Shown: piece after piece, positions 21,533-30,176 of the stretch
Layout of the letters: each line of letters begins with the position of its first letter
Numbering within the stretch: the first letter of the stretch is position 1
From: Ligilactobacillus araffinosus DSM 20653
GTDB lineage: Bacteria > Bacillota > Bacilli > Lactobacillales > Lactobacillaceae
DNA length: 64,000 bases
Direction: 5' to 3'
Assembly: GCF_001435375.1 (NCBI RefSeq)
Contig: NZ_AYYZ01000012.1
Coordinates: 30,849-94,848 of the forward strand
Program-made: the position numbers and the translations under genes
The notes under the pieces: model-generated
Databases searched by the model: none
What the model saw: the letters and a program-made list of their open reading frames with translations, nothing else
Told to the model about the DNA's origin: nothing

Positions 21533-21583
21533 TATTATTAGTAATTTATAAAGTGCAATGAGTAGTGTAAAAGGAGCGTCATT

Positions 21584-22450
21584 ATGAAGAAAAAGACAAT
21601 CATAATCATAATGTTGTGCATGATAGTTGGTTTTGTAGGCGGATGCGGAAATCAAACCCAGAATAAAATTACCGTTGTGGGTTCAACTGCATTACAACCA
21701 CTAGTTGAAAAAGCTGCAACGGAATATCAAAAAGAACATGGCGGTAATATTACTGTTCAAGGAGGTGGCTCCGGAACCGGATTAAGCCAGGTTCAAGAAG
21801 GAGCGGTTCAAATTGGTGACTCAGATGTTTTTGCACAGCAGCAAAACGGAATTCGAGCAAATGAATTAGTTGATCATAAGGTGGCGGTTGCAGGAATTGC
21901 GCCCATTGTAAATCAGAAAGTAAAAGTTAAAAATATTACAATGCAGCAACTTCGCGAAATTTTTGAAGGTCAAATTACTAATTGGAAGCAACTTGGCGGA
22001 CAAAATCAAAAAATCGTGGTTATTAATCGTTCAAAAGGAAGTGGAACACGAGTTACTTTTGAAAGTGACGTAATGAACGGTTGGGAAATGATGAATGCCC
22101 AGGAACAAGATTCAAATGGAACGGTTCAGCAGATCGTTGCAAATACTCCAGGAGCAATCAGTTATATTTCGTTTGCATACCTTCGAAGTCAAGGAATTCA
22201 TCCATTAAAAATTGATGGAGTTCAGCCTACAACCCAAAATGTCGCAACGAATAAATGGAAAATCTGGTCATATGAACACATGTATACTAAGGGACAGCCG
22301 ACGGGTGAAACAAAGAAGTTTTTGAAATATATGCTTTCAACTCCTGTTCAACATAAAATGATTAAGGAAATGAGATATATCAGTATCCATGATATGCAAG
22401 TTCAAAAGACGATTAGTGGTAAAGTTACGCCAATAAAGGAGGGGCAATAA
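21584..22450 (+). CDS. pstS2: Phosphate ABC transporter substrate-binding lipoprotein PstS (copy 2)
   Basis: This second PstS has 288 residues, a lipobox at FVGGC (Cys about 21), and the same phosphate-binding segments as copy 1 (VGSTALQPLVEKAA, GGGSGTGLSQVQEGAVQIGDSD, INRSKGSGTRVTFE). It differs most in the signal peptide and the charged surface. Its stop codon overlaps the pstC start by one base, so this copy is the one coupled to the permease. It has its own phased TTTACA array. Two binding proteins for one permease may widen the affinity range, but that is inference. Confidence 0.95.
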   Translation: MKKKTIIIIMLCMIVGFVGGCGNQTQNKITVVGSTALQPLVEKAATEYQKEHGGNITVQGGGSGTGLSQVQEGAVQIGDSDVFAQQQNGIRANELVDHKVAVAGIAPIVNQKVKVKNITMQQLREIFEGQITNWKQLGGQNQKIVVINRSKGSGTRVTFESDVMNGWEMMNAQEQDSNGTVQQIVANTPGAISYISFAYLRSQGIHPLKIDGVQPTTQNVATNKWKIWSYEHMYTKGQPTGETKKFLKYMLSTPVQHKMIKEMRYISIHDMQVQKTISGKVTPIKEGQ

Positions 22451-23352
22451 TGGATGAGATTAAACAAAAATTGACGAGTAAATCAAAGCAAATATCTGAA
22501 GATCGGCGAGGAAAAATTTTATGTTATGCTTGTTTGGGCTTGATCGTTGTTCTAATTATTTCAATTCTTTATTTTATTATGAATAAAGGAATAGCAACTT
22601 TTACACAAGATCATTTAAGCATCGTTGAATTTTTAACGGGGAAGCAATGGAATCCCAACCATCATCAAATTGGAGCCTTACCAATGATTGTAACGTCATT
22701 TTTAGTGACGATTCTAGCGGCTTTAATTGCAACCCCTTTTGCAATCGGGGTGGCAATTTTTATGACTGAATATGCACCACGTAAAGGAACAAAGGCATTA
22801 CGGGCTGTCATTGAGCTCCTTGTCGGGATTCCATCCGTTGTATATGGCTATATCGGGTTAATGGTCGTTGTGCCATTAGTGCGTAAATTGATTGGTGGAA
22901 CCGGTTTTGGAATTTTAGCGGGAACATTGGTTTTATTTGTAATGATTTTACCAACGGTAATTTCATTAACAGCTGATAGTTTAAAAGCCATTCCAGTTAA
23001 TTATCGGCAAGCAGCCTTAGCATTAGGAGCTACAAAATGGCAAGCAATTTATAAAATCGTTTTACGAGCAGCCCTTCCAGGAATTCTGACCGCCGTTATT
23101 TTCGGAATGACCAGGGCCTTTGGTGAGGCGCTTGCAGTTCAAATGGTAATCGGCAACGCCGTTTTAATGCCTAAAGGATTGGGAACGCCAACGGCAACAT
23201 TAACGAGTCAATTAACAAGTCAAATGGGGAATACAGTTCTAGGAACCGTATCAAATAACGCATTATGGTCTTTAGCATTGGTATTACTATTAATGTCATT
23301 AATTTTCAATTTATTAATCAGAGTAATTACCCGGAAAGGAGCAATTAAGTAA
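22450..23352 (+). CDS. pstC: Phosphate ABC transporter permease PstC
   Basis: PstC forms the membrane channel with PstA. The 300-residue protein has six predicted helices and the binding-protein-dependent permease loop AALALGATKWQAIYKIVLRAALPGI (about 190-214), the EAA motif that contacts PstB. It also has IELLVGIPSVVYGYIGL typical of PstC. The start overlaps the pstS2 stop (TAATG), and the stop overlaps the pstA start in the same way, showing tight translational coupling. Confidence 0.95.
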   Translation: MDEIKQKLTSKSKQISEDRRGKILCYACLGLIVVLIISILYFIMNKGIATFTQDHLSIVEFLTGKQWNPNHHQIGALPMIVTSFLVTILAALIATPFAIGVAIFMTEYAPRKGTKALRAVIELLVGIPSVVYGYIGLMVVVPLVRKLIGGTGFGILAGTLVLFVMILPTVISLTADSLKAIPVNYRQAALALGATKWQAIYKIVLRAALPGILTAVIFGMTRAFGEALAVQMVIGNAVLMPKGLGTPTATLTSQLTSQMGNTVLGTVSNNALWSLALVLLLMSLIFNLLIRVITRKGAIK

Positions 23353-24248
23353 TGAATCCTAAAAAAACTAATCAGATTGCTAAAAATATTATTTACGGAT
23401 CGGTTGGATTATTAATTTTACTTTTATTGTTCTTAATTGGCTATATTTTAGTTACTGGCTTGCCAGGAATGTCATGGCATTTCCTTACAAGTGTAAGTCA
23501 ATCATTTGCGGCAGGCGGTGGAATTCGGGATCAAATTTTTAATTCGGTATATATCTTGATTTTGACAACGTTAATTTCGTTTCCGATTGCATTGGGAGTG
23601 GGAATCTATTTGGCCGAATATGCTAAAGACAGTTGGTTTACAAATCTTTTACGAACAATCATTGAGTTGTTAAGTTCATTACCCTCAATTGTAGTTGGAT
23701 TATTTGGATATTTACTATTTGTAATTAAGTTTCAAATTGGTTTTTCGATTATTTCCGGAGCAATTACACTGACATTTTTTAATCTACCATTATTAACGCG
23801 TAGTATTGAAGATGCATTTCGGGCAGTTCCGCTTGAACAACGGCAAGCGGGAGTTGCACTTGGAATTTCAAAGTGGAAAACAATTATGGGAATTGTTTTC
23901 CCATGTGCCTTACCTAAAATTTTAACTGGAGTGATTTTAAGTGCCGGGCGAATTTTTGGGGAAGCAGCAGCCTTAATTTTTACGGCAGGACAAAGTGATT
24001 CAGTAGTTAATTATGCAAACTGGAATCCATTTTCGTCAACTAGTCCATTAAATGTTTTCCGACCAGCTGAAACATTAGCAGTGCATATTTGGAAGGTTAA
24101 TACTGAATCTATTTTGCCTGATGCGCATCAAGTTTCAAGCGGCTCGGCAGCAGTATTGATTATTGTTATTTTAGGTTTTAACTTAGGGGCACGCTGGCTT
24201 GGTAATGTAGTTTATCGAAAACTAACGGCAACGGATAAGGAACGGTAA
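23352..24248 (+). CDS. pstA: Phosphate ABC transporter permease PstA
   Basis: PstA is the partner permease of PstC. The 298-residue protein has six helices, IIELLSSLPSIVVGLFGYLLF, and the EAA loop RQAGVALGISKWKTIMGIVFP. It also has the PstA-type FGEAAALIFTAGQ segment in the last third. It is joined to pstC upstream and pstB1 downstream by one-base overlaps of stop and start codons. No defect is seen. Confidence 0.95.
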   Translation: MNPKKTNQIAKNIIYGSVGLLILLLLFLIGYILVTGLPGMSWHFLTSVSQSFAAGGGIRDQIFNSVYILILTTLISFPIALGVGIYLAEYAKDSWFTNLLRTIIELLSSLPSIVVGLFGYLLFVIKFQIGFSIISGAITLTFFNLPLLTRSIEDAFRAVPLEQRQAGVALGISKWKTIMGIVFPCALPKILTGVILSAGRIFGEAAALIFTAGQSDSVVNYANWNPFSSTSPLNVFRPAETLAVHIWKVNTESILPDAHQVSSGSAAVLIIVILGFNLGARWLGNVVYRKLTATDKER

Positions 24249-25036
24249 TGATGGAAATAACAGAAAAATATATTAAGAAAATTAATCAAAAAATTGCGTT
24301 GAAAACTAAAGATTTGGCAGTTTTTTATGGAGAAAAAAAGGCTTTTGCGGAGGGAACAATTGAATTCCCGCAACATCAAATTACAGCCTTGATTGGCCCA
24401 TCTGGATGTGGAAAGTCGACATTTTTACGTTCATTGAATCGAATGAATGACGGCATTGCCAGGGTTGAAGGTCAAATTATGTATCATGGATTAGATATTA
24501 ACAATGATGATATCAATATTTATGAATTACGTAAACGGATTGGAATGGTATTTCAACATCCGAACCCATTTTATAAATCAATTCGCGAAAACATTACATA
24601 TGCACTTAAATATCACGGAATTAGAAAACACTCAGTTTTAGATCAAAAAGTTGAGCAAAGTCTTAAGGCGGTTGCTTTATGGGATGAAGTCAAAGATTCA
24701 CTTGATAAAAATGGGAAGCAGCTTTCAGGAGGACAACAACAACGACTGTGTATTGCTCGGGCAATTGCAATGGAACCGGATATTTTATTACTTGATGAAC
24801 CGACGAGTGGACTTGATCCCATTTCGACTCGTAAAGTTGAGGACACTCTTCAAGAACTGAAACAAAAATACACAATTATTATTGTAACGCATAATATGCA
24901 GCAAGCATCACGAAGCAGTGATTATACTGCATTCTTTAATTTAGGTCAGATTGTTGAATTTGATAAAACTTCACGAATTTTTACCGCACCACGTATTCAG
25001 ATGACCGAAGATTATGTTTCAGGAAATTTTGGCTAA
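24248..25036 (+). CDS. pstB1: Phosphate ABC transporter ATPase PstB (copy 1)
   Basis: PstB powers phosphate import. The 262-residue protein has Walker [12 protein letters not shown], the signature LSGGQQQRLCIARA, Walker B DILLLDEPTSGLDP and the switch His in [11 protein letters not shown]. It carries an N-terminal extension of about 20 residues relative to copy 2. The ATG overlaps the pstA stop. Paired pstB genes are common in Firmicutes. The two copies are diverged enough to be an old duplication. Confidence 0.95.
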   Translation: MMEITEKYIKKINQKIALKTKDLAVFYGEKKAFAEGTIEFPQHQITALIGPSGCGKSTFLRSLNRMNDGIARVEGQIMYHGLDINNDDINIYELRKRIGMVFQHPNPFYKSIRENITYALKYHGIRKHSVLDQKVEQSLKAVALWDEVKDSLDKNGKQLSGGQQQRLCIARAIAMEPDILLLDEPTSGLDPISTRKVEDTLQELKQKYTIIIVTHNMQQASRSSDYTAFFNLGQIVEFDKTSRIFTAPRIQMTEDYVSGNFG

Positions 25037-25048
25037 GGAGTGAATCGA

Positions 25049-25804
25049 ATGACACAAATTATGACAGTAGAAAAGGTTCATTTATATTATGGAAAAAAAG
25101 AAGCGCTTCACGGATTTGATATTGGGTTTAATGAAAAACAAATTACAGCCTTGATTGGACCTTCAGGATGTGGGAAATCAACTTTTTTAAGATGTTTAAA
25201 TCGAATGAATGATTTAATTGAAAATGTGACAATCACCGGCAGCTTTAAGCTTCAGGGTAAGGATATTTATAGTCCACGAATGGATGTTGTCGAACTTCGA
25301 AAAGAAGTTGGGATGGTATTTCAACAACCTAATCCATTTCCGCTATCAGTTTATGATAATATTGCTTTTGGATTGAAATTAAAAGGCATCAAGGATAAGC
25401 ATTTGATTGACCAAATTGTTGAGGAAAGTTTAAAGAAAGCAGCTGTATGGGATGAAGTTAAAGATAATTTGAAAAAAGATGCATTGGCATTTTCTGGAGG
25501 ACAGCAGCAACGGATTTGTATTGCACGTGTTTTAGCAGTTCAGCCTAAAATTATTTTGATGGACGAGCCAACGAGCGCTCTTGATCCAGTCTCAAATGCT
25601 AAAATTGAAGATACATTGGTTGAGTTAAAAAAAGATTATACAATCATTATCGTGACTCATAACATGCAACAAGCATCACGAATTTCTGATAATACGGCCT
25701 TTTTTTTAAACGGCGATTTGATAGAATATGGAAAGACGAAAGAACTATTTTTAACCCCTAAAGAAAAATTAACAGATGACTATCTTAATGGACGATTTGG
25801 GTAA
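25049..25804 (+). CDS. pstB2: Phosphate ABC transporter ATPase PstB (copy 2)
   Basis: This second PstB has 251 residues with Walker [12 protein letters not shown], Walker [14 protein letters not shown] and [10 protein letters not shown]. Its signature motif reads FSGGQQQR, with Phe in place of the usual Leu, unlike copy 1. The ATG at 25049 fits the AAGGAG at 25035-25040 better than the GTG at 25040. It lies 12 bases after pstB1 and before phoU in the operon. Confidence 0.94.
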   Translation: MTQIMTVEKVHLYYGKKEALHGFDIGFNEKQITALIGPSGCGKSTFLRCLNRMNDLIENVTITGSFKLQGKDIYSPRMDVVELRKEVGMVFQQPNPFPLSVYDNIAFGLKLKGIKDKHLIDQIVEESLKKAAVWDEVKDNLKKDALAFSGGQQQRICIARVLAVQPKIILMDEPTSALDPVSNAKIEDTLVELKKDYTIIIVTHNMQQASRISDNTAFFLNGDLIEYGKTKELFLTPKEKLTDDYLNGRFG

Positions 25805-25818
25805 GGAGGAAAAAAGAA

Positions 25819-26574
25819 ATGGTAAAAGAAATTTTCAAAGACGAAATGAAAAAACTTAACGGCCGTTTTAATGAAATGGGAATTGACATTAGCGAGCAAA
25901 TTTATCAGGCTACAAAATCATTTATTGAGCATGATCAACAACTTGCAGAAAAAATCATTGAGCGTGATGAAACGATTAATAATAATGAAATTTCACTTGA
26001 AGAACGGGCATTGAATTTAATTGCATTGCAACAGCCAGTTGCCCATGAATTTCGGAAAATTATTAGTATTTTAAAAGCCAGTTCTGATTTGGAACGGATT
26101 GGCGATCACGCAATTATTATTGCCCGGGAAACGATTCGGTTAAAAGGTAATAACCGGATTCCGGAAATCGAAGAGTTGATTTCAAGTTTAACGGCGGATA
26201 TTCGCAATATGCTTGAACAGTCACTGGATGCATCGATTCGGGATAATGAAGCTGAAGCCCGGAAGATTGCGGCATTGGATCCGGAAATTGATCAGCAATA
26301 TTATCATATCTATCAAATGATTGTTGAAATCATGAAACGTGAAACGGATACCGCCGTGGCGGCAATGAGTTATTTAATGGTTGCACGGATCTTGGAACGA
26401 ATTGGTGATCATATTGTTAACCTTTGCGAATGGGTTGTTTATGATACAACAGGAAAGATTCAAGAATTAAACCCAGGAAAGCTTAATCGCGATGAATATT
26501 TAAAAATAGAGGAACAAGAAGCACTGGTCCGTCATGAACGGAAAAAAGCACGAATGAAACGGGAAAATAAATAA
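25819..26574 (+). CDS. phoU: Phosphate transport system regulator PhoU
   Basis: PhoU is a cytoplasmic helical protein that restrains Pst uptake and, in many bacteria, links Pst to the PhoR kinase. The 251-residue product contains the two PhoU repeats, each with the E/DxxxD metal-cluster signature (SDLERIGDHAIIIA at about 92, RILERIGDHIVNLCEW at about 193). A charged Lys/Arg/Glu-rich tail makes it somewhat longer than the family norm. The ATG follows AAGGAGG and the gene closes the pst operon. No kinase gene is nearby, so how PhoU signals here is open. Confidence 0.95.
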   Translation: MVKEIFKDEMKKLNGRFNEMGIDISEQIYQATKSFIEHDQQLAEKIIERDETINNNEISLEERALNLIALQQPVAHEFRKIISILKASSDLERIGDHAIIIARETIRLKGNNRIPEIEELISSLTADIRNMLEQSLDASIRDNEAEARKIAALDPEIDQQYYHIYQMIVEIMKRETDTAVAAMSYLMVARILERIGDHIVNLCEWVVYDTTGKIQELNPGKLNRDEYLKIEEQEALVRHERKKARMKRENK

Positions 26575-26576
26575 AA

Positions 26577-26612
26577 AAATAAGCTTGACCATAACTGCGT
26601 CAAGCTTATTTT
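26577..26612. terminator. Bidirectional terminator between phoU and the PNAG-like cluster
   Basis: The arms aataagcttgac and gtcaagcttatt are flanked by A and T runs on the two sides, so it can stop both converging operons. Confidence 0.9.
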
Positions 26613-27536
26613 TTAATTTTCTACACTAGCATTTACCCACTTTTTAATAACGTTATTCCAGGAATGCTCATCAACCATTGTTCGCGGAAGGGGCTGACGT
26701 AAATCATAACCAGGGGTAACGATTCCGTTATCAAGAGAGAAAGTGACCATGTCATGATCTGCAAGATATTTTTGTTCACGTTTGGTACCTTCCCCATATG
26801 GATAGGCAAAATAAGGGGTTCGATGCCCAATCTTCTTTTTAATAATTTTTTCTGATTTTTGATAGTCTTTCTTAAAGCGGGGATAATTCCGAGCATATTT
26901 TAAAGCAGGTTTGTTATCGATCAGATAGTGCATATTGTTAGTGTGTACTCCAATCGTAACGTTTGGACTTTTAAGGACTTTATGTAGTTGTTTCCAGGTT
27001 GCAAGCCGGGTCCCGTTATCGTAGCGTCCAGTATTACTTGTAACAATAAATGCTGTATACGGAATATTTCCTAATTTTTTAAACAATGGGTATACATTTG
27101 AAGTCAGGGTTGAATCAACATCGTCAAAAGTTAAAACAACATATTTATGCTTTAAGGGCTTATTTTCTTTAATTAATTTAACAGCTGTGCTTATTGGAAT
27201 AATACGGACTCCATGATCTTTTAAATAATGAATTTGGTATGCTAATTTATCAACCGGCATACTATACTCGTGTAATTGATCATTATTTGAAAGCGTGAGA
27301 GCAAATCGACTTGAGAAAGTATGGTTATTAACTACACGGTGGTAGCATAAAATTAAAATTCCATTTTCATGAAGTTGTTGATTTGATATTTGCCCGCTAC
27401 TAACTTCTCGTGCTTCATGCTGTTGTTTAACTTGGTCAAGATGTTCTGAATAGAAGGATCCGCCAATAATGATTAAGCATAAAATAATAAAAATCCAATG
27501 CCAAAAATGTTGAATAAATTGTCCAATCTTTTTCAT
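26613..27536 (-). CDS. Membrane-anchored polysaccharide deacetylase (PgaB/IcaB-like)
   Basis: The 307-residue protein has one N-terminal membrane helix (about 12-27) and an extracellular carbohydrate esterase 4 domain. Motifs are LCYHRV, the metal-binding TFDDVDSTL, GVHTNNMHYL with its paired His, and FAYPYGEGT. Such enzymes partly deacetylate poly-N-acetylglucosamine during export (IcaB/PgaB). It is the last gene of a minus-strand cluster; its start overlaps the end of the small PgaD-like gene by four bases. The polymer substrate is inferred from the neighbouring synthase. Confidence 0.85.
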   Translation of the reverse strand: MKKIGQFIQHFWHWIFIILCLIIIGGSFYSEHLDQVKQQHEAREVSSGQISNQQLHENGILILCYHRVVNNHTFSSRFALTLSNNDQLHEYSMPVDKLAYQIHYLKDHGVRIIPISTAVKLIKENKPLKHKYVVLTFDDVDSTLTSNVYPLFKKLGNIPYTAFIVTSNTGRYDNGTRLATWKQLHKVLKSPNVTIGVHTNNMHYLIDNKPALKYARNYPRFKKDYQKSEKIIKKKIGHRTPYFAYPYGEGTKREQKYLADHDMVTFSLDNGIVTPGYDLRQPLPRTMVDEHSWNNVIKKWVNASVEN

Positions 27537-27826
27537 TTATTTACTCTTTCTTTTTTAGTTAGTTGCCCTGTTTTTTTTAAGTAGCAAAATTTAAACCAAA
27601 TAGACCGTGCGATTCCAAGGCCAAGAATGATGATTGAAGAAATTGCTAATAAGGCAAACATCTTATCAAAGGTATCATAGTTGCAACTGGTTGCAACATA
27701 GAAATCAATCATCCATTCTTTAAAACGACGGCTTAGAAAATCAAAGAAAATGACAAAAATAAAAATTTGAATGAGATTGCCAATAATGTAATACATAAAT
27801 TCAAATAATTTTTTTAATATTTTCAT
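27533..27826 (-). CDS. Small PgaD/IcaD-like membrane protein
   Basis: This 97-residue protein has two hydrophobic helices (about 10-30 and 52-74) and a basic C-terminus (KKTGQLTKKERVNK). Size, topology and position directly after the GT2 synthase match the accessory subunits PgaD or IcaD that support poly-N-acetylglucosamine polymerisation. Sequence similarity to those proteins is weak by eye, so the call rests mainly on context. Its start codon overlaps the synthase stop and its end overlaps the deacetylase start. Confidence 0.65.
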   Translation of the reverse strand: MKILKKLFEFMYYIIGNLIQIFIFVIFFDFLSRRFKEWMIDFYVATSCNYDTFDKMFALLAISSIIILGLGIARSIWFKFCYLKKTGQLTKKERVNK

Positions 27827-29031
27827 TATTTAATTTTCCCCCGATCAGATGCACCCCAAGCAGCAAATTTTACAGAATCAAATAGATGATAAAAAGCGGC
27901 AAAGACTACGACAATATTGTTCAGCCAGTAAGTGTAAAAGAAGAACGGAAGATAAAGCCAATAATTTCTATATTGAATGTAACTGTTTTTCCAATTAAAA
28001 AGTTTAGAGAAACCATAAAAAAGTAATGTTACACCATAATAAGTTACTAGCGCTCCAAGATTAATTCGAAGATTCTTCATGAGAATAAATTCGAAAAAGA
28101 TTTTAGGAATTGCAAATGATACTAAAAAGACCCAAGTGTAACTACAGCACATATCCAATGCCAAAAAACGCTGTCCCCAAGAAAGGCGCGGAATCATCTT
28201 AAAATGGTTCCGTAAAACTTCAAGTCCGCCACGCCCCCAACGAATTCGTTGTTTAACAAATCCGCGAACGGTTTCGGGAACATAAATCTGACATAAAGCA
28301 CGTGGCTGGTATGTGCAATAGTAACCTTTATCATATAAACGCCATGTTACGTCAATATCTTCGGTCATAGCTTGGGTGCTCCAGCCACCGACATCTTCTA
28401 AAGCGGAACGTCTAAAAAGGGTCAATACACCGGAAACCGTCATAATATGACCTAGAAAAAAAGACTGCGAACGTTTAATCATATCAATGTTAAGAATATA
28501 CTCAAGGAATTGAAACTTTCCAATTAATGTTGAAACATTTTTAACAATTGGCCGCCCAGTTACTGCAGCAATACGTTGGTCGGCAGAAAGGGCAGCTACA
28601 AGGTAACTAAGGGAATCTTTTTTAAAAATTGTGTCAGCATCAACACATAGAATATAATCGGCTTTGCTTTCACTTAAAGCACGGTTTAAAGCAGCTGCTT
28701 TCCCCATATTTTTTTTCTGCGCTTTGATTTCAATGTTTGAGTATTTTTTAGCAAGGGTATGCATAATTTGAAGAGTGTTATCTGAACTTTTATCATCAAT
28801 CAAAATTACACGGTAGTTTTGATAGGTGATTTGTTCTAAGGAGTCAATTGAACGTTCAAGTACGGCTTCTTCGTTATAACATGACATAAAAACTTCAACC
28901 GAAGGTCCATTATCTTTTCGCTTTAAACGTAATTTAGTAAAGGTTCGTTCACAGTAGTTAAAGAAAATTGCGCCAATTACCCAGAAAAAAGACATGACAA
29001 CAGGATAATGAAGCTCAAATCCTCCAATCAT
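27826..29031 (-). CDS. Processive GT2 glycosyltransferase (PNAG synthase-like, PgaC/IcaA)
   Basis: The 401-residue protein has an N-terminal membrane helix, a cytoplasmic GT-A domain, and C-terminal membrane helices (about 300-385). The catalytic motifs of processive GT2 enzymes are all seen: DDKSSDNT, the metal-binding DAD in CVDADTIF, the TED in MTEDIDVTW, and QRIRWGRGG (QxxRW). This arrangement fits PgaC/IcaA poly-beta-1,6-GlcNAc synthases, though hyaluronan- or chitin-type products cannot be excluded. The ATG follows TAAGGAGGA. It heads the synthase-PgaD-deacetylase set, 54 bases after the sortase gene. Confidence 0.88.
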   Translation of the reverse strand: MIGGFELHYPVVMSFFWVIGAIFFNYCERTFTKLRLKRKDNGPSVEVFMSCYNEEAVLERSIDSLEQITYQNYRVILIDDKSSDNTLQIMHTLAKKYSNIEIKAQKKNMGKAAALNRALSESKADYILCVDADTIFKKDSLSYLVAALSADQRIAAVTGRPIVKNVSTLIGKFQFLEYILNIDMIKRSQSFFLGHIMTVSGVLTLFRRSALEDVGGWSTQAMTEDIDVTWRLYDKGYYCTYQPRALCQIYVPETVRGFVKQRIRWGRGGLEVLRNHFKMIPRLSWGQRFLALDMCCSYTWVFLVSFAIPKIFFEFILMKNLRINLGALVTYYGVTLLFYGFSKLFNWKNSYIQYRNYWLYLPFFFYTYWLNNIVVVFAAFYHLFDSVKFAAWGASDRGKIK

Positions 29032-29085
29032 AAAAAAATTCCTCCTTAATGTTTAAAAATATTTTAGTTATATACGAAAACGGGC

Positions 29086-29877
29086 CTAATGTGCCCGCTC
29101 AGATTTAGTTGTTATTTGATAATTTTCTGGACTTAACATATGCAAATAAATCATATTCCATTTCGATGATTTGAGTGAATATTTTTCATTTAAGAACGCC
29201 TTAGTCGAAGTTGAAATATCACTATAGTTACTTGTTTTAGTTAATTTTGCTTGATAAACAAAACGTTGTGATGTACTTTGGCTGTGACTAGCGTTTTCAC
29301 ATGTAATAAGGGTCAGGCTCGGCTGGCTGGAGTCTTCAAGAACGGTATTATTATGTTGTGAAATTCGAGCTTTGGTATAAATCTTGTAAGTATATACCTT
29401 ATGAAAATTAGTGATGTTTAACGTGTCGCCAACTTTGGCTTTTTGGTAGATAGGGGCAAACAATGCGTCCCTACTTGATGAAACATTATGGGCGGCAATT
29501 GAATAGTTACCTTGTCCCATTTTCTCATTAGGTTCAAGGGCACCAGCACATAATGAATAAATTGTTTGGTCAACACCGTTTACAATTGGAACATTTAAAC
29601 CAAGTTTTTGATTGTAAATTCCGCCAATAACTTTGATTTGTGGATGATACGCGCGTGCTTTGACAACGGAAAAAAGATTTAATGGTTTAACGCTTGCCCA
29701 GTCATATGGTACCTTGGCATTTTTTTTAGTTTGAATTTCATCGCTAAAAATTACCGGATGATAATTTTCGATTAAATAATTTGTGATTGGTTTATTAAAA
29801 AGTAAAACCAGGCCAATGATAAAGGCAATCCCAAGAAAAATTTGTCTGATTCCGTAAATAATTTTTTTCTTTTTCAT
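29086..29877 (-). CDS. srtA: Class A sortase
   Basis: Sortase A joins LPxTG surface proteins to the cell wall. The 263-residue protein has an N-terminal membrane anchor (about 9-28). The catalytic triad is visible: His130 in SIAAHN, Cys193 in the TLITC motif, and Arg205 in SQRFVYQA. A tail of about 45 residues follows the catalytic core. The ATG at 29877 has only a weak ribosome site, so the exact start is not certain. Its placement as first gene upstream of a PNAG-type synthesis cluster on the same strand is unusual. Whether they are co-transcribed depends on the 54-bp gap, which shows no terminator. Confidence 0.9.
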   Translation of the reverse strand: MKKKKIIYGIRQIFLGIAFIIGLVLLFNKPITNYLIENYHPVIFSDEIQTKKNAKVPYDWASVKPLNLFSVVKARAYHPQIKVIGGIYNQKLGLNVPIVNGVDQTIYSLCAGALEPNEKMGQGNYSIAAHNVSSSRDALFAPIYQKAKVGDTLNITNFHKVYTYKIYTKARISQHNNTVLEDSSQPSLTLITCENASHSQSTSQRFVYQAKLTKTSNYSDISTSTKAFLNEKYSLKSSKWNMIYLHMLSPENYQITTKSERAH

Positions 29878-30176
29878 TGCTTTATAAAAGTTTTATTTTT
29901 AGTAAAACTTATGACATCATGTCTCCCTCATAATTCTCTCATGTACAATATAATATAACACAATTCATGAAAGTTAAATTTCGAAATTATTTAGTCTTTT
30001 TTTAAGAATTATAATCCCCTTCACGGAAAAGTTTTAAATAGTATAATGTAAAAACCTTTACAATTGATTATTGTAAAAATTGAAGCCTATAATATTTTCT
30101 TTAAAAATATTTTGATGTGGCATATACTCAAAGTAGTTGGTGAAATACTCAGTTTACATATCGATGAGGTGATTAA
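29878..30176. promoter_or_regulatory. Divergent promoter region, srtA and pepN
   Basis: This AT-rich gap holds -10-like boxes (TATAAT near 30012 and in gTATAATg near 30042). A small inverted repeat (aagttttac / gtaaaactt type, about 29887-29910) lies just upstream of srtA. No gene or known riboswitch is recognised. Confidence 0.4.

Noticed and set aside
30050..30080. TTTACA near pepN, considered as a PHO box
   Set aside because: Only one hexamer is present without 11-bp phase partners; it is part of a TTTACAAT/ATTGTAAA dyad.
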